Shown: positions 1 through 7,576 of the stretch, in pieces
Layout of the letters: every line of letters begins with the position of its first letter
How positions within the stretch are numbered: position 1 is the stretch's first letter
Source of the DNA: Streptomyces sparsogenes
GTDB lineage: Bacteria > Actinomycetota > Actinomycetes > Streptomycetales > Streptomycetaceae
Length of the DNA: 64,000 bases
Assembly (NCBI RefSeq): GCF_001704635.1
Contig: NZ_MAXF01000118.1
Coordinates: 23,081 to 87,080 of the forward strand
Reading direction: 5' to 3'
The notes under the pieces: generated by a model
What the model was told of the DNA's origin: nothing
The model's input: only the letters and a program-made list of their open reading frames with translations
The model's database searches: none
Program-made: the position numbers and the translations under genes

Positions 1-1346
1 TGTCCATCGGCCCGTACGCGGTGGACAACGTCGACATCGAGGCACTCGCGCTGTACTCCAACAACCCGCCCTGCGGCGCCATGCGCGGCTTCGGCGCCGT
101 ACAGGCATGCTTCGCCTACGAGGCGCAGATGGACGCGGTGGCGGCGGAGCTGGGCCTGGACCCGGTGGAGTTCCGGCAGCGCAACGCCATGTCCCAGGGC
201 ACGGTCATGCCGACCGGCCAGCGCGTCGACTCCCCGGCCCCGGTCGCCGAGCTGCTGCGCCGGGTCAAGGAGCGCCCCCTGCCGCCCGAGCGCCCCTGGG
301 CGGACGCCGGGGGCTCCGTGGACGTACGGGGGCTGCCCGGCGGGCTGTCCAACACCAGCCACGGGGAGGGCGTGGTGCGCGGCGTCGGCTACGCGGTCGG
401 CATCAAGAACGTCGGTTTCTCCGAGGGCTTCGACGACTACTCCACCGCCCGGGTGCGGCTCGAAGTGCTGGGCGGGGAGCCGGTCGCCCTGGTGCACACC
501 GCCATGGCCGAGGTGGGCCAGGGCGGTGTGACCGTACACGCCCAGATCGCCCGCACCGAGCTGGGCGTCACCCAGGTCGTGATCCACCCGGCCGACACCC
601 GGGTCGGCTCGGCGGGCTCCACCTCCGCCTCCCGCCAGACGTATATGACCGGCGGCGCGATCAAGCACACCTGCGAGGCGGTGCGCGAGGAGGTGTTCCG
701 GCGCGGGCGGGAGCGGTTCGGCCACCGGCACCCCGGCTGGGCGGGCGACGCGGGACTGCTGCTGGAGGGCGGCAAGGTGGTCACCGGGGCGGGCGAGGTG
801 ATCGGCGACCTCGCCGAGATCCTCGGCGGGGACGCGATCGACATCGAGCGGGAGTTCCGGCACCGCCCGACCGAGCCCTTCCACCCCGAGACCGGGCAGG
901 GCTTCGGCCACGTCCAGTACTCCTTCTGCGCCCACCGGGCCGTCGTGGACGTGGACACCGAACTCGGCCTGGTCAAGGTGGTCGAACTCGCGGCGGCCCA
1001 GGACGTCGGCAAGGCGCTCAACCCGCTGGCCGTCGTCGGCCAGATCCAGGGCGGTACGACCCAGGGGCTCGGGCTCGCGGTCATGGAGGAGATCCAGGTC
1101 TCCGGCGGGGCGCTGGTGCGCAACCCGTCCTTCACCGACTATCTGATCCCCACCATCCTCGACACGCCGAGCATCCCGGTGGACGTGCTGGAGCTGGCCG
1201 ACGACCACGCTCCGTACGGGCTGCGCGGGGTCGGCGAGGCCCCGACGCTCTCCTCGACCCCGGCCGTGGTCGCCGCGATCCGGGCGGCGACCGGCCTGCG
1301 GCTGGGGCGCGTCCCCGTCCGGCCGGAACACCTGACAGGCACGTGA
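1..1346 (+). CDS. Xanthine dehydrogenase, molybdopterin-binding subunit (5' truncated by window)
   Basis: This is the C-terminal ~447 residues of the large molybdenum-cofactor subunit of a xanthine dehydrogenase-type hydroxylase, which oxidises hypoxanthine and xanthine to urate in the cytoplasm. The frame is open from base 3, so the start lies outside the window. Visible family marks are the MRGFGAVQ cofactor loop, the AEVGQGGVT segment and the GVGEAP motif near the C-terminus, whose glutamate is the catalytic base in this family. XdhC follows 124 bases downstream on the same strand, and urate and allantoin genes lie further along. This context supports a purine rather than an aldehyde or CO substrate. 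The substrate is inferred. Confidence 0.9.
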   Translation, partial: SIGPYAVDNVDIEALALYSNNPPCGAMRGFGAVQACFAYEAQMDAVAAELGLDPVEFRQRNAMSQGTVMPTGQRVDSPAPVAELLRRVKERPLPPERPWADAGGSVDVRGLPGGLSNTSHGEGVVRGVGYAVGIKNVGFSEGFDDYSTARVRLEVLGGEPVALVHTAMAEVGQGGVTVHAQIARTELGVTQVVIHPADTRVGSAGSTSASRQTYMTGGAIKHTCEAVREEVFRRGRERFGHRHPGWAGDAGLLLEGGKVVTGAGEVIGDLAEILGGDAIDIEREFRHRPTEPFHPETGQGFGHVQYSFCAHRAVVDVDTELGLVKVVELAAAQDVGKALNPLAVVGQIQGGTTQGLGLAVMEEIQVSGGALVRNPSFTDYLIPTILDTPSIPVDVLELADDHAPYGLRGVGEAPTLSSTPAVVAAIRAATGLRLGRVPVRPEHLTGT

Positions 1347-1470
1347 CGGTTGTGGGTAGAGGTGACACAAAAGGGCGCGAAGGGTGCAAGGGGCGCGAGG
1401 GGCACAAGAGGGCCCGCCCGCCAGCCCGCGCGTCCGCCCGCCCCCTCCGGCGACCAAGGAGCTGAGCACC

Positions 1471-2625
1471 ATGCTGGACATCGCTGCCGAGCTGCACCGC
1501 TGGTGTGAGGAGGGGCGCGACTTCGCCGTCGCCACGGTCGTGTCCGTCGGCGGCAGCGCGCCCCGGCAGCCGGGCGCCGCGCTGGCCGTGGACGCCGCGG
1601 GGACGGCGGTCGGCAGCGTGTCCGGCGGGTGTGTGGAGGGCGCGGTCTACGACCTGTGCCAAGACGCGCTGCGCACCGGGCGGGCCGTGCGGGAGAGCTT
1701 CGGCTACTCCGACGAGGACGCCTTCGCCGTGGGCCTGACCTGCGGCGGGATCATCGACATCCTGGTCACGCCGGTGCCCGCCGCCGACACCGGGCCGCGC
1801 CTCGTCCTCGCCGCCGCGCTGTCCGCCGCCGCCCACGGCCACCCGGCGGCGCTCGTACGGATCGTGGAGGGGCCGGCCGGGCTGCTGGGCCGCGCGCTGC
1901 TGGTGCGCCCCGACGGCTCGTACGAAGGGAGCCTCGGCCCGGCCCTGGACCGGACGGCGGCGGACGAGGCCCGCGCGCTTCTGGAGGCCGGGCGCACCGC
2001 CACCGTCACGGTCGGCGCGGACGGCGGCCGCTGCGGCGAGCCGCTCACCCTCCTCGTCGAGTCCGCCGTGCCCCCACCCCGGATGATCGTCTTCGGCGCG
2101 GTCGACTTCGCGGGCGCGCTGGTGCGGATCGGGAAGTTCCTCGGCTACCACGTGACGGTGTGCGACGCCCGGCCCGTCTTCGCGACCGCCCGGCGCTTCC
2201 CGGAGGCGGACGAGGTCGTCGTCGAGTGGCCGCACCGCTACCTGGACGCCACCGAGGCCGACGCCCGTACGGTCCTGTGCGTGCTCACCCACGACGCGAA
2301 GTTCGACATCCCGCTGCTGGAGCGGGCGCTGCGGCGGCCGCTCGCCTACGTCGGCGCGATGGGCTCGCGCCGCACCCACGAGGACCGGCTGCGGCGGCTG
2401 CGCGAGGCCGGGCTCGCCGACCGGGAACTGGCGCGGCTGCGCTCCCCGATCGGCCTGGACCTCGGCGCCCGCACCCCGGAGGAGACGGCCCTGTCCATCG
2501 CGAGCGAGATCGTCGCCACCCGGCGGGGCGGCAGCGGCACGCCCCTGACGGGGGCGCGGACCCCCATCCACCACGACGTTCCCGCGCCCCTGGGGCCGAC
2601 CGGCCCGATCGGCTCGGTCGCCTGA
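1471..2625 (+). CDS. xdhC: XdhC/CoxI-family molybdenum cofactor insertion protein
   Basis: A 384-residue XdhC/CoxI protein. The family binds molybdenum cofactor, promotes its sulfuration and delivers it to xanthine dehydrogenase. The N-terminal domain carries SVGGSAPRQPGAAL and the GSVSGGCVEGAVYD motif, and a Rossmann-like C-terminal domain begins near MIVFGAVDFAGALVRIGKFL. ATG 1471 is chosen because AAGGAG (1456-1461) sits nine bases upstream. The frame stays open further 5', but that stretch is low-complexity purine-rich sequence. It directly follows the dehydrogenase large subunit, so it probably acts on that enzyme. The tail after about residue 350 is proline- and threonine-rich. Confidence 0.9.
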   Translation: MLDIAAELHRWCEEGRDFAVATVVSVGGSAPRQPGAALAVDAAGTAVGSVSGGCVEGAVYDLCQDALRTGRAVRESFGYSDEDAFAVGLTCGGIIDILVTPVPAADTGPRLVLAAALSAAAHGHPAALVRIVEGPAGLLGRALLVRPDGSYEGSLGPALDRTAADEARALLEAGRTATVTVGADGGRCGEPLTLLVESAVPPPRMIVFGAVDFAGALVRIGKFLGYHVTVCDARPVFATARRFPEADEVVVEWPHRYLDATEADARTVLCVLTHDAKFDIPLLERALRRPLAYVGAMGSRRTHEDRLRRLREAGLADRELARLRSPIGLDLGARTPEETALSIASEIVATRRGGSGTPLTGARTPIHHDVPAPLGPTGPIGSVA

Positions 2626-2693
2626 CGGAACGCCACCCGTTGGTGGGGGAGCGGTTCGGCCACTCGGCGGACGTACGCGTTGCGGGGCCCCGG

Positions 2694-2714
2694 TTTCTGA
2701 TTGAGCCTCAGAAA
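2694..2714. promoter_or_regulatory. Inverted repeat upstream of GH6 gene
   Basis: TTTCTGA (2694-2700) and TCAGAAA (2708-2714) form perfect 7-base arms around a 7-base spacer, 34 bases before the GH6 start. It lies in a short stretch that is AT-richer than its surroundings. It could be a regulator site or part of a weak hairpin behind xdhC. No known regulator consensus is recognised. Confidence 0.35.
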
Positions 2715-2748
2715 TCCACCCCGAAACCGCCGCTCGAGGAGTGCGCAC

Positions 2749-4473
2749 GTGCGTAGAAGACGGACGATCCCCACCAAGCCGATGGCCGTTCTGGCCGCGA
2801 TCGCGCTGCCCTTGTCCAGCGCCGCCGCCGTGTACGCGGCCGTGCCCCGGGAGCCCCGGGCCGAGGCCTTGAACCGCCTCTACACCCCGCCGGCCGGGAC
2901 GGCCCCCTACCGTCAGGTGACCCGGCTGGCCCGGCATGGCGACCGCGGCGCGGCCGCCGGGGTACTCGCGATGCTCCGCACGCCTCACGCGGTCTGGTAC
3001 GGGGACGAGACCCCGGAGGAGGTCGAGCAACTGGTCCGCGCGACCACCCGGCGCGCCGCCCGGCGGGGCCGGGTGCCGGTCCTCGCGCTCTACAACGCCC
3101 CCGGCCGCGACTGCGGCAACTACTCGGCGGGCGGCGCGAAGGGCACCGCGGAGTACCGGGCGTGGATCGACGCGGTCGCCCGGGGCATCGGCAACCGCCG
3201 GGCCCTCATCGTCCTGGAGCCCGACTCACTCGCCCTGCTGCCCTCTGACTGCGACCGCGCGGGCGGCGCGGCCGGCGGGCACCACGAGGACGCCCGGGAC
3301 GAATTCCCGGGGGAGCGGGAGGGCGCGGCGGAGGGCGGCGAGGGACTCGACGGCGGTGTCGACGGGGGTGTCGAGGGCGATGTGGACGGCGATGTCCTCG
3401 ACAGTGAGCTGTTCGCGGGCGGGGCCGGGGTGCTCGGCGGCGTGCTGGCACACGCGGAAGCGCAGGCCCAAGCGGAGGCCGAGGCGCGGCTCGCGGCACA
3501 AGCGGCCCCGCCGGTCGGCGTGCACCTGCCCGCGGACGTGCGGGCCGGGGGCCCCGGGGGCGCGCGGGCCGACGTCGGCGCCGACACCGGTACCGGCACG
3601 GACAACACCGTCACCGACACGCCGGGCGGCCGCCCCGCCGGCCAACCCGCCGGGCAGCACGCCGAGCAACCCGCCGGGCAGCACGCCGACCCGCACCCGG
3701 GCCGGCCCGCGGCCGGCGGCACCGTGAAGCCCACGCAATCCGCGCGACCCACCCAGCCCACTCAGCCCACTCAGCCCACGGTTCGGCCCGCGCCCACCCC
3801 CGCCGAGCTGAGGGCCCGTACCGCCGCCCGCTACGCGGAGATCCACTACGCGGTCGACACCCTCGAACCGCTGCCCGGCGCCAAGGTCTACCTGGACGCC
3901 GGACACGCGGGCTGGCACTCCGTCACCGGCATCGTGGGCCGCCTGCTCCACGCGGGCGTGGACCACGCGACCGGCTTCGCGATCAACGTCTCCCACTACC
4001 AGACCGACGAGGACAACGCCTGGTACGGCCGGCTCATCTCCTCCTGCCTGGCCTACGTGGCCGACGGCGGCGACATCATGGACTGCCCCGACCAGCGGTG
4101 GCCGCGGCTGCGCGCCGAGCGGTGGCTGGAGATCCATGTGCTCGACGAGCCGGAGGAGATGAAGCACTTCGTCACCGACACCAGCCGCAACGGCCGCGGT
4201 CCGTGGACACCCCGGGCCGGCAGCCACGCCGACCCCCAGCCCTGGTGCAACCCTCCCGGCCGCGGCCTGGGGATCCGTCCCACCACCAGGACGGGCGATC
4301 CGCTGCACGACGCCGCGCTGTGGGTGAAGACCCCGGGCGAGTCGGACGGTCAGTGCCTGCGCGGCACGGCGGGCCCCCGGGACCCGGAGCGGGGGACGGT
4401 CGACCCGGAGGCGGGCCAGTGGTTCCCCGAACAGGCCCTGGAGCTGGTCCGCTTCGCCCGCCCCTCGCTGTGA
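2749..4473 (+). CDS. Secreted glycoside hydrolase family 6 protein (cellulase/cellobiohydrolase type) with large insertion
   Basis: A 574-residue secreted GH6 enzyme, a family that cleaves beta-1,4-glucan by inversion. GTG 2749 follows GAGGAG (2736-2741) and opens a signal peptide (RRRRTIPTKP, then a hydrophobic stretch to AAAVYA). The two family signatures are present: YNAPGRDC around residue 121 and LIVLEPDSLA, whose D159 is the expected general acid. Later core motifs are YLDAGHAGW and WVKTPGESDG. Between the second signature and the helix beginning AELRARTAARY, about 184 residues (roughly 168-351) of Gly/Asp/Glu-rich, then Ala/Gln-rich, then Pro/Thr-rich low-complexity sequence interrupt the barrel. 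Characterised GH6 proteins have only a short loop there. No carbohydrate-binding module is visible. Activity is unproven. Confidence 0.85.
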   Translation: MRRRRTIPTKPMAVLAAIALPLSSAAAVYAAVPREPRAEALNRLYTPPAGTAPYRQVTRLARHGDRGAAAGVLAMLRTPHAVWYGDETPEEVEQLVRATTRRAARRGRVPVLALYNAPGRDCGNYSAGGAKGTAEYRAWIDAVARGIGNRRALIVLEPDSLALLPSDCDRAGGAAGGHHEDARDEFPGEREGAAEGGEGLDGGVDGGVEGDVDGDVLDSELFAGGAGVLGGVLAHAEAQAQAEAEARLAAQAAPPVGVHLPADVRAGGPGGARADVGADTGTGTDNTVTDTPGGRPAGQPAGQHAEQPAGQHADPHPGRPAAGGTVKPTQSARPTQPTQPTQPTVRPAPTPAELRARTAARYAEIHYAVDTLEPLPGAKVYLDAGHAGWHSVTGIVGRLLHAGVDHATGFAINVSHYQTDEDNAWYGRLISSCLAYVADGGDIMDCPDQRWPRLRAERWLEIHVLDEPEEMKHFVTDTSRNGRGPWTPRAGSHADPQPWCNPPGRGLGIRPTTRTGDPLHDAALWVKTPGESDGQCLRGTAGPRDPERGTVDPEAGQWFPEQALELVRFARPSL

Positions 4474-4480
4474 CCGTACG

Positions 4481-4876
4481 TCAGGACGCCGCGGGCGCGA
4501 CCAGCACGCCACCGATGCCGCTGCGGCCCGCCGGCGTGCCCACCAGTTCCACGCTCACACCGGAACGGACGCGTTCGCCGAACACGGCGACCACCGCGTC
4601 CGTGACCTCGGAGATCAGCCGGGCCACGATCTCCTCCGCGTCCGGCCGGCTGAAGGCGGCCTCTTTGATGCCGAACGTCACGCTCGGCGCCGGCGCCTCC
4701 GCCGGCTTGCCGCCGATGCCCCAGCGGCCCGCCGGCAGGCCGATCAGGCGCACGTCCACGATGTCCCGCGCCCACTCCCCGTAGACCGCGACGACCGCGT
4801 CGGTCAGGGCTTCGATCAGGTCGGTCTCCCGGCCGGCGAGGTCGCTCTCGAGGACATGAACGGTCAGATGCGGCAT
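4481..4876 (-). CDS. Tautomerase-family protein made of two tandem 4-OT-like repeats
   Basis: A 131-residue protein built from two similar halves. Each carries a TDAVVAV[YF]GE segment followed by a [LV]xG[LT]PAGRxGIGG segment, so it is an internal duplication of a 4-oxalocrotonate tautomerase-type beta-alpha-beta unit. The first half begins MPHLTV, giving the N-terminal proline that is catalytic in the superfamily. The second half enters at APSVTFGI and cannot have a free proline. ATG 4876 is chosen because it exposes Pro-2 and is preceded by a G-rich SD-like stretch. The frame is open further 5' through the operator palindrome, which is not credible coding sequence. The substrate is unknown. 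Confidence 0.75.
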   Translation of the reverse strand: MPHLTVHVLESDLAGRETDLIEALTDAVVAVYGEWARDIVDVRLIGLPAGRWGIGGKPAEAPAPSVTFGIKEAAFSRPDAEEIVARLISEVTDAVVAVFGERVRSGVSVELVGTPAGRSGIGGVLVAPAAS

Positions 4877-4894
4877 GACGCCACCCCCAGGTAA

Positions 4895-4931
4895 TAGCTT
4901 TGAAAGCAAATAATATTTGCAAGCAAAGCTA
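4895..4931. promoter_or_regulatory. 37-bp nested palindromic operator
   Basis: The outer arms TAGCTTTG (4895-4902) and CAAAGCTA (4924-4931), and the inner arms GCAAAT (4906-4911) and ATTTGC (4915-4920), are all perfect and share the same centre at 4913. The segment is strongly AT-rich in a ~72% GC setting. It starts 19 bases upstream of the tautomerase ATG and does not resemble the neighbouring coding DNA. A MarR- or TetR-like repressor site is the likeliest reading. No regulator gene for it is in the window. Confidence 0.65.
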
Positions 4932-4934
4932 AAT

Positions 4935-4961
4935 CGCCGGGTTGACCATGTCAACCCGGCG
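4935..4961 (-). terminator. Rho-independent-like hairpin after MFS gene
   Basis: A perfect 12-bp stem (4935-4946 with 4950-4961) has a 3-base loop. On the minus strand it is followed by the T-rich run ATTTAGCTTTGC. It lies 53 bases past the MFS stop and just before the tautomerase operator, so it would separate the two minus-strand units. Confidence 0.7.
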
Positions 4962-5013
4962 ATTCCCGGCGTCACCCGGCGCACCTCATCCGGCGCGCCT
5001 CACCCGGCACGCG

Positions 5014-6258
5014 TCAGTCGGACGTACGGGCCGGGCGCCGGCCGGCGCCGCGGCGCTCGGTGGTCCAGTACAGGAGGGCGAGGAGCGGCAGGGCCGCGCC
5101 GAGGAGGGTGACCGTGCTCCAGCCGCCGGCCCGGTAGGCGAGCGAGCCGAGCTGCGAGCCGAGCGCGCCGCCGATGAAGAAGGTGGCGATGAAGGCCGAG
5201 TTGAGCCGGGCCCGGGCGTTGGGGTCGAGCTGGTAGATGGTGTGCTGCCCGAGGATGAGGGTGGTCTGCACGGCCGTGTCGACGAGGACGGCGGCGAGCG
5301 CCAGCAGCACCACGCTGTGCTGACCGAAGCCCGCGACGGCGAAGGCCACCGCGGCGACGGCGAAGGCGACGCCGGTCATGGGGCGGACGAGCTCGCGGTC
5401 GGCCCAGCGGCCGGCGAGCGGGGCGACGGCCGCCCCGGCGGCTCCGACGAGGGCGAAGATGCCGACGCCCACGGGGGAGTAGTGGAAGTGCGGCCCGGTG
5501 AGGACGTACGAGACGGTGGTCCAGAAGGCGCTGAACGCGCCGAACATCGCGGCCTGGTACAGACCCCGGCGCAGCAGCGCCGGGTGGGTGCGCACCAGCG
5601 CGACGGTGGAGCGCAGCACGTGGTGGTACGGCACGGAGGTGGTGGGCGCGTGCTGGGGCAGCGCCGCCCGCAGGGCCAGGGCCAGGGCGGCCATGAGCAC
5701 GGCGGAGCCCAGGTAGACGACGCGCCAGCCCGCGACGTCGGACACCAGGCTGCTGACGGTGCGGGACAGCAGGATCCCGGTGAGCAGACCGCTCATCACC
5801 CGCCCCACGATCCGCCCGCGGGCGTGGTCGGGGGCCAGGCTCGCGGCGAACGGCACGAGGATCTGGGCCACCACGGAGGTGGCGCCGCTGATCAGCGAGG
5901 CGGCCAGCAGCATGGGGAAGCTGGTCGCCAGCCCGGCCGCCACCAGGGAGAGGGTGGTGATGGTCAGCAGCGCGGTGATCAGCCCGCGCTTCTCCAGCCG
6001 GTCGCCGAGCGGGACCAGGAAGAGCATGCCGATCACATAGCCGACCTGGGTGAGGGTGATCAGGGCGCCCGCGGTGGCGGTGCTGATGTGGAAGACGTCG
6101 CGCAGGGACGACAGCAGGGGCTGCGCGTAGTACAGGTTGGCGACCGTCATGCCGGAGGCGACGGCCAGCAGCGCGATCAGCCAGCCCGGTACGCCATGGG
6201 GAGCCAGGCGGCTGTCGGCGGCGCGCGGTGATGTGCGCAGAGCGGTTGACTGGGACAC
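5014..6258 (-). CDS. MFS transporter (DHA1-like drug/metabolite exporter)
   Basis: A 414-residue major facilitator with about twelve predicted membrane helices. The loop sequence GDRLEKRG between helices 2 and 3 matches the family motif A position, and ADRELVRP repeats it in the second half. The N-terminus GMTVANLYYAQPLL is typical of actinobacterial DHA1-like exporters. GTG 6258 has AAGG about five bases upstream on the minus strand. It stands alone, with a terminator behind it and the small tautomerase unit downstream. A substrate cannot be read from the sequence. Confidence 0.85.
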   Translation of the reverse strand: MSQSTALRTSPRAADSRLAPHGVPGWLIALLAVASGMTVANLYYAQPLLSSLRDVFHISTATAGALITLTQVGYVIGMLFLVPLGDRLEKRGLITALLTITTLSLVAAGLATSFPMLLAASLISGATSVVAQILVPFAASLAPDHARGRIVGRVMSGLLTGILLSRTVSSLVSDVAGWRVVYLGSAVLMAALALALRAALPQHAPTTSVPYHHVLRSTVALVRTHPALLRRGLYQAAMFGAFSAFWTTVSYVLTGPHFHYSPVGVGIFALVGAAGAAVAPLAGRWADRELVRPMTGVAFAVAAVAFAVAGFGQHSVVLLALAAVLVDTAVQTTLILGQHTIYQLDPNARARLNSAFIATFFIGGALGSQLGSLAYRAGGWSTVTLLGAALPLLALLYWTTERRGAGRRPARTSD

Positions 6259-6392
6259 GGGACCTTCTTCGGGGAGCGAGCCGGGGGCCGGCTCGGGGGA
6301 TGCCTGGTGGATCGAGCGTCTTTCTTGCTGCTTTCACCTGGCATCAAGCGCGCGGCGGGTCCCGTTCTTCCGCAGTCGTGGCGATGGTCGTC

Positions 6393-6405
6393 GATAATGG
6401 TTATC
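6393..6405. repeat. Short inverted repeat GATAA-TGG-TTATC
   Basis: Perfect 5-base arms flank a 3-base spacer in the 235-bp gap between the PI-PLC end and the MFS start. The site is AT-rich and about 135 bases from the MFS start codon. It loosely resembles metal-regulator boxes, but the arms are too short to assign. The rest of the gap holds a GGTGCG repeat tract (about 6446-6478) and nothing else I can support. Confidence 0.3.
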
Positions 6406-6493
6406 TCTGCTGGAGATGAGCGACCGCAGACCGCACCCGCCTGCTTGGCGGGTGCGGGTGCGGGTGCGGGTGCGGGGGACGCGGTGGGCCGGG

Positions 6494-7381
6494 TCAGGCC
6501 GCCGGGTTGTGCCGGATGAGGGTGTCGACGAGCCCGGACACGGTGTTCGGGAAGTCCATCGGCACCACGCCCAGACCGGTCCAGCCGCTGGCCTCGGAGC
6601 TCTGAAGGAAGCTCTTGACCTGCGGGTTCAACCGGTCCGCGTTGGAGCGGGGCGGGAGCAGGGCGGCGGTCGAGACGTAGTTGAGGAAGAGCTTGCCGGG
6701 CTGGGTGGCGGCCTTGCGGAACTGGGCCTGGATCTTCGGCCACTTGCCGAACGGCTCCGCCATGTATTCGTCCTGGATGTCGAAGAGCCGCGCGTCGGCG
6801 TACCGCACCCCCGGCATGTTGTCGGAGTCGGCGAGCAGGACGACCCTGCCGCGGGCCTCGCCCAGGGTCGGGAGCGTGGCGTCGAGGCGGAACAGCGGTC
6901 GCCAGCCCTTGCCGTCCAGGTAGGTGTCGAAGATGCGGCGGAACTCCGCGGCGCTCTCCTCGGAGTACTCCTGCTTGACGCGCATGAGCACGGTCTCGGA
7001 GGGGTGCGCGGTCAGGAAGGAGCGGCAGGCGGTGAGGACGTCGTCGAAGTTGAGGTGCTGGTAGAAGGCGCCGTGGTGGATGGGGAAGGCGCCCTCGAAG
7101 GCGCGGCAGCGGATGTCGAGGAAGCGTATGCCGCTGTTCAGCTGATCGGCGATGGTGGTGTTCTGGCACTCCGTCCAGGGGCCTCCGTAGCGGGCGCCGG
7201 AGTCATGGGTGCCCGGCAGCGTCAGCCGCTGGACGGGGGTGGCGTCCGCGATGCCCGACAGCCAGTCCTGGGTGGTGAGCACCCTCGGTGCCGCGGTGGC
7301 CGTGGCCGCCTGGCCCGCGGTGGAGAACAGCCCCGCCGCGGACACCGCGGCCGCGCCTCTGAGAAACCCTCGCCGGTCCAT
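6494..7381 (-). CDS. Exported phosphatidylinositol-specific phospholipase C
   Basis: A 295-residue secreted PI-PLC X-domain protein that would cleave phosphatidylinositol to diacylglycerol and inositol cyclic phosphate. The N-terminus MDRRGFLRGAAAVSAAG is a twin-arginine-type signal ending near AGQA. The two catalytic histidines expected for bacterial PI-PLC are visible in LPGTHDSG (H59) and PIHHGAF (H102/H103). The length matches bacterial single-domain enzymes. ATG 7381 has GGGAG eight to ten bases upstream, and the longer open frame 5' of it is antisense to the next gene. It is monocistronic and divergent from the downstream glycosylase-like gene. Confidence 0.9.
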   Translation of the reverse strand: MDRRGFLRGAAAVSAAGLFSTAGQAATATAAPRVLTTQDWLSGIADATPVQRLTLPGTHDSGARYGGPWTECQNTTIADQLNSGIRFLDIRCRAFEGAFPIHHGAFYQHLNFDDVLTACRSFLTAHPSETVLMRVKQEYSEESAAEFRRIFDTYLDGKGWRPLFRLDATLPTLGEARGRVVLLADSDNMPGVRYADARLFDIQDEYMAEPFGKWPKIQAQFRKAATQPGKLFLNYVSTAALLPPRSNADRLNPQVKSFLQSSEASGWTGLGVVPMDFPNTVSGLVDTLIRHNPAA

Positions 7382-7576
7382 GCGTCGTCTCCCGTCGCTG
7401 TGGTGTGAGTCGCCGGAGGGCATCGAAGCACAACACGCGCCGGGAAAACGCCAGTTGTGCTCTCCCGTGCCGCCGGCGCGGCTCCGGGGGCGAAGGGAGG
7501 GAAGAGAGGGAAGGGAGGGAAGGGAGAGGATCGGCTGAGGACAGAAGCTGACCGCAAGGCGCCCTACTGTGAGCGC

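Noticed and set aside
1132..3030. Long minus-strand open frame (632 codons) opposite xdhC and the GH6 start
   Set aside because: It is antisense to two well-supported genes, has Arg/Gly/Pro-rich shadow composition and no domain. The high-GC frame effect explains its length.
6393..6405. Zur/Fur-type metal box
   Set aside because: The 5-base arms are shorter than known boxes and neither flanking gene is a metal-uptake gene. It is kept only as a low-confidence repeat.
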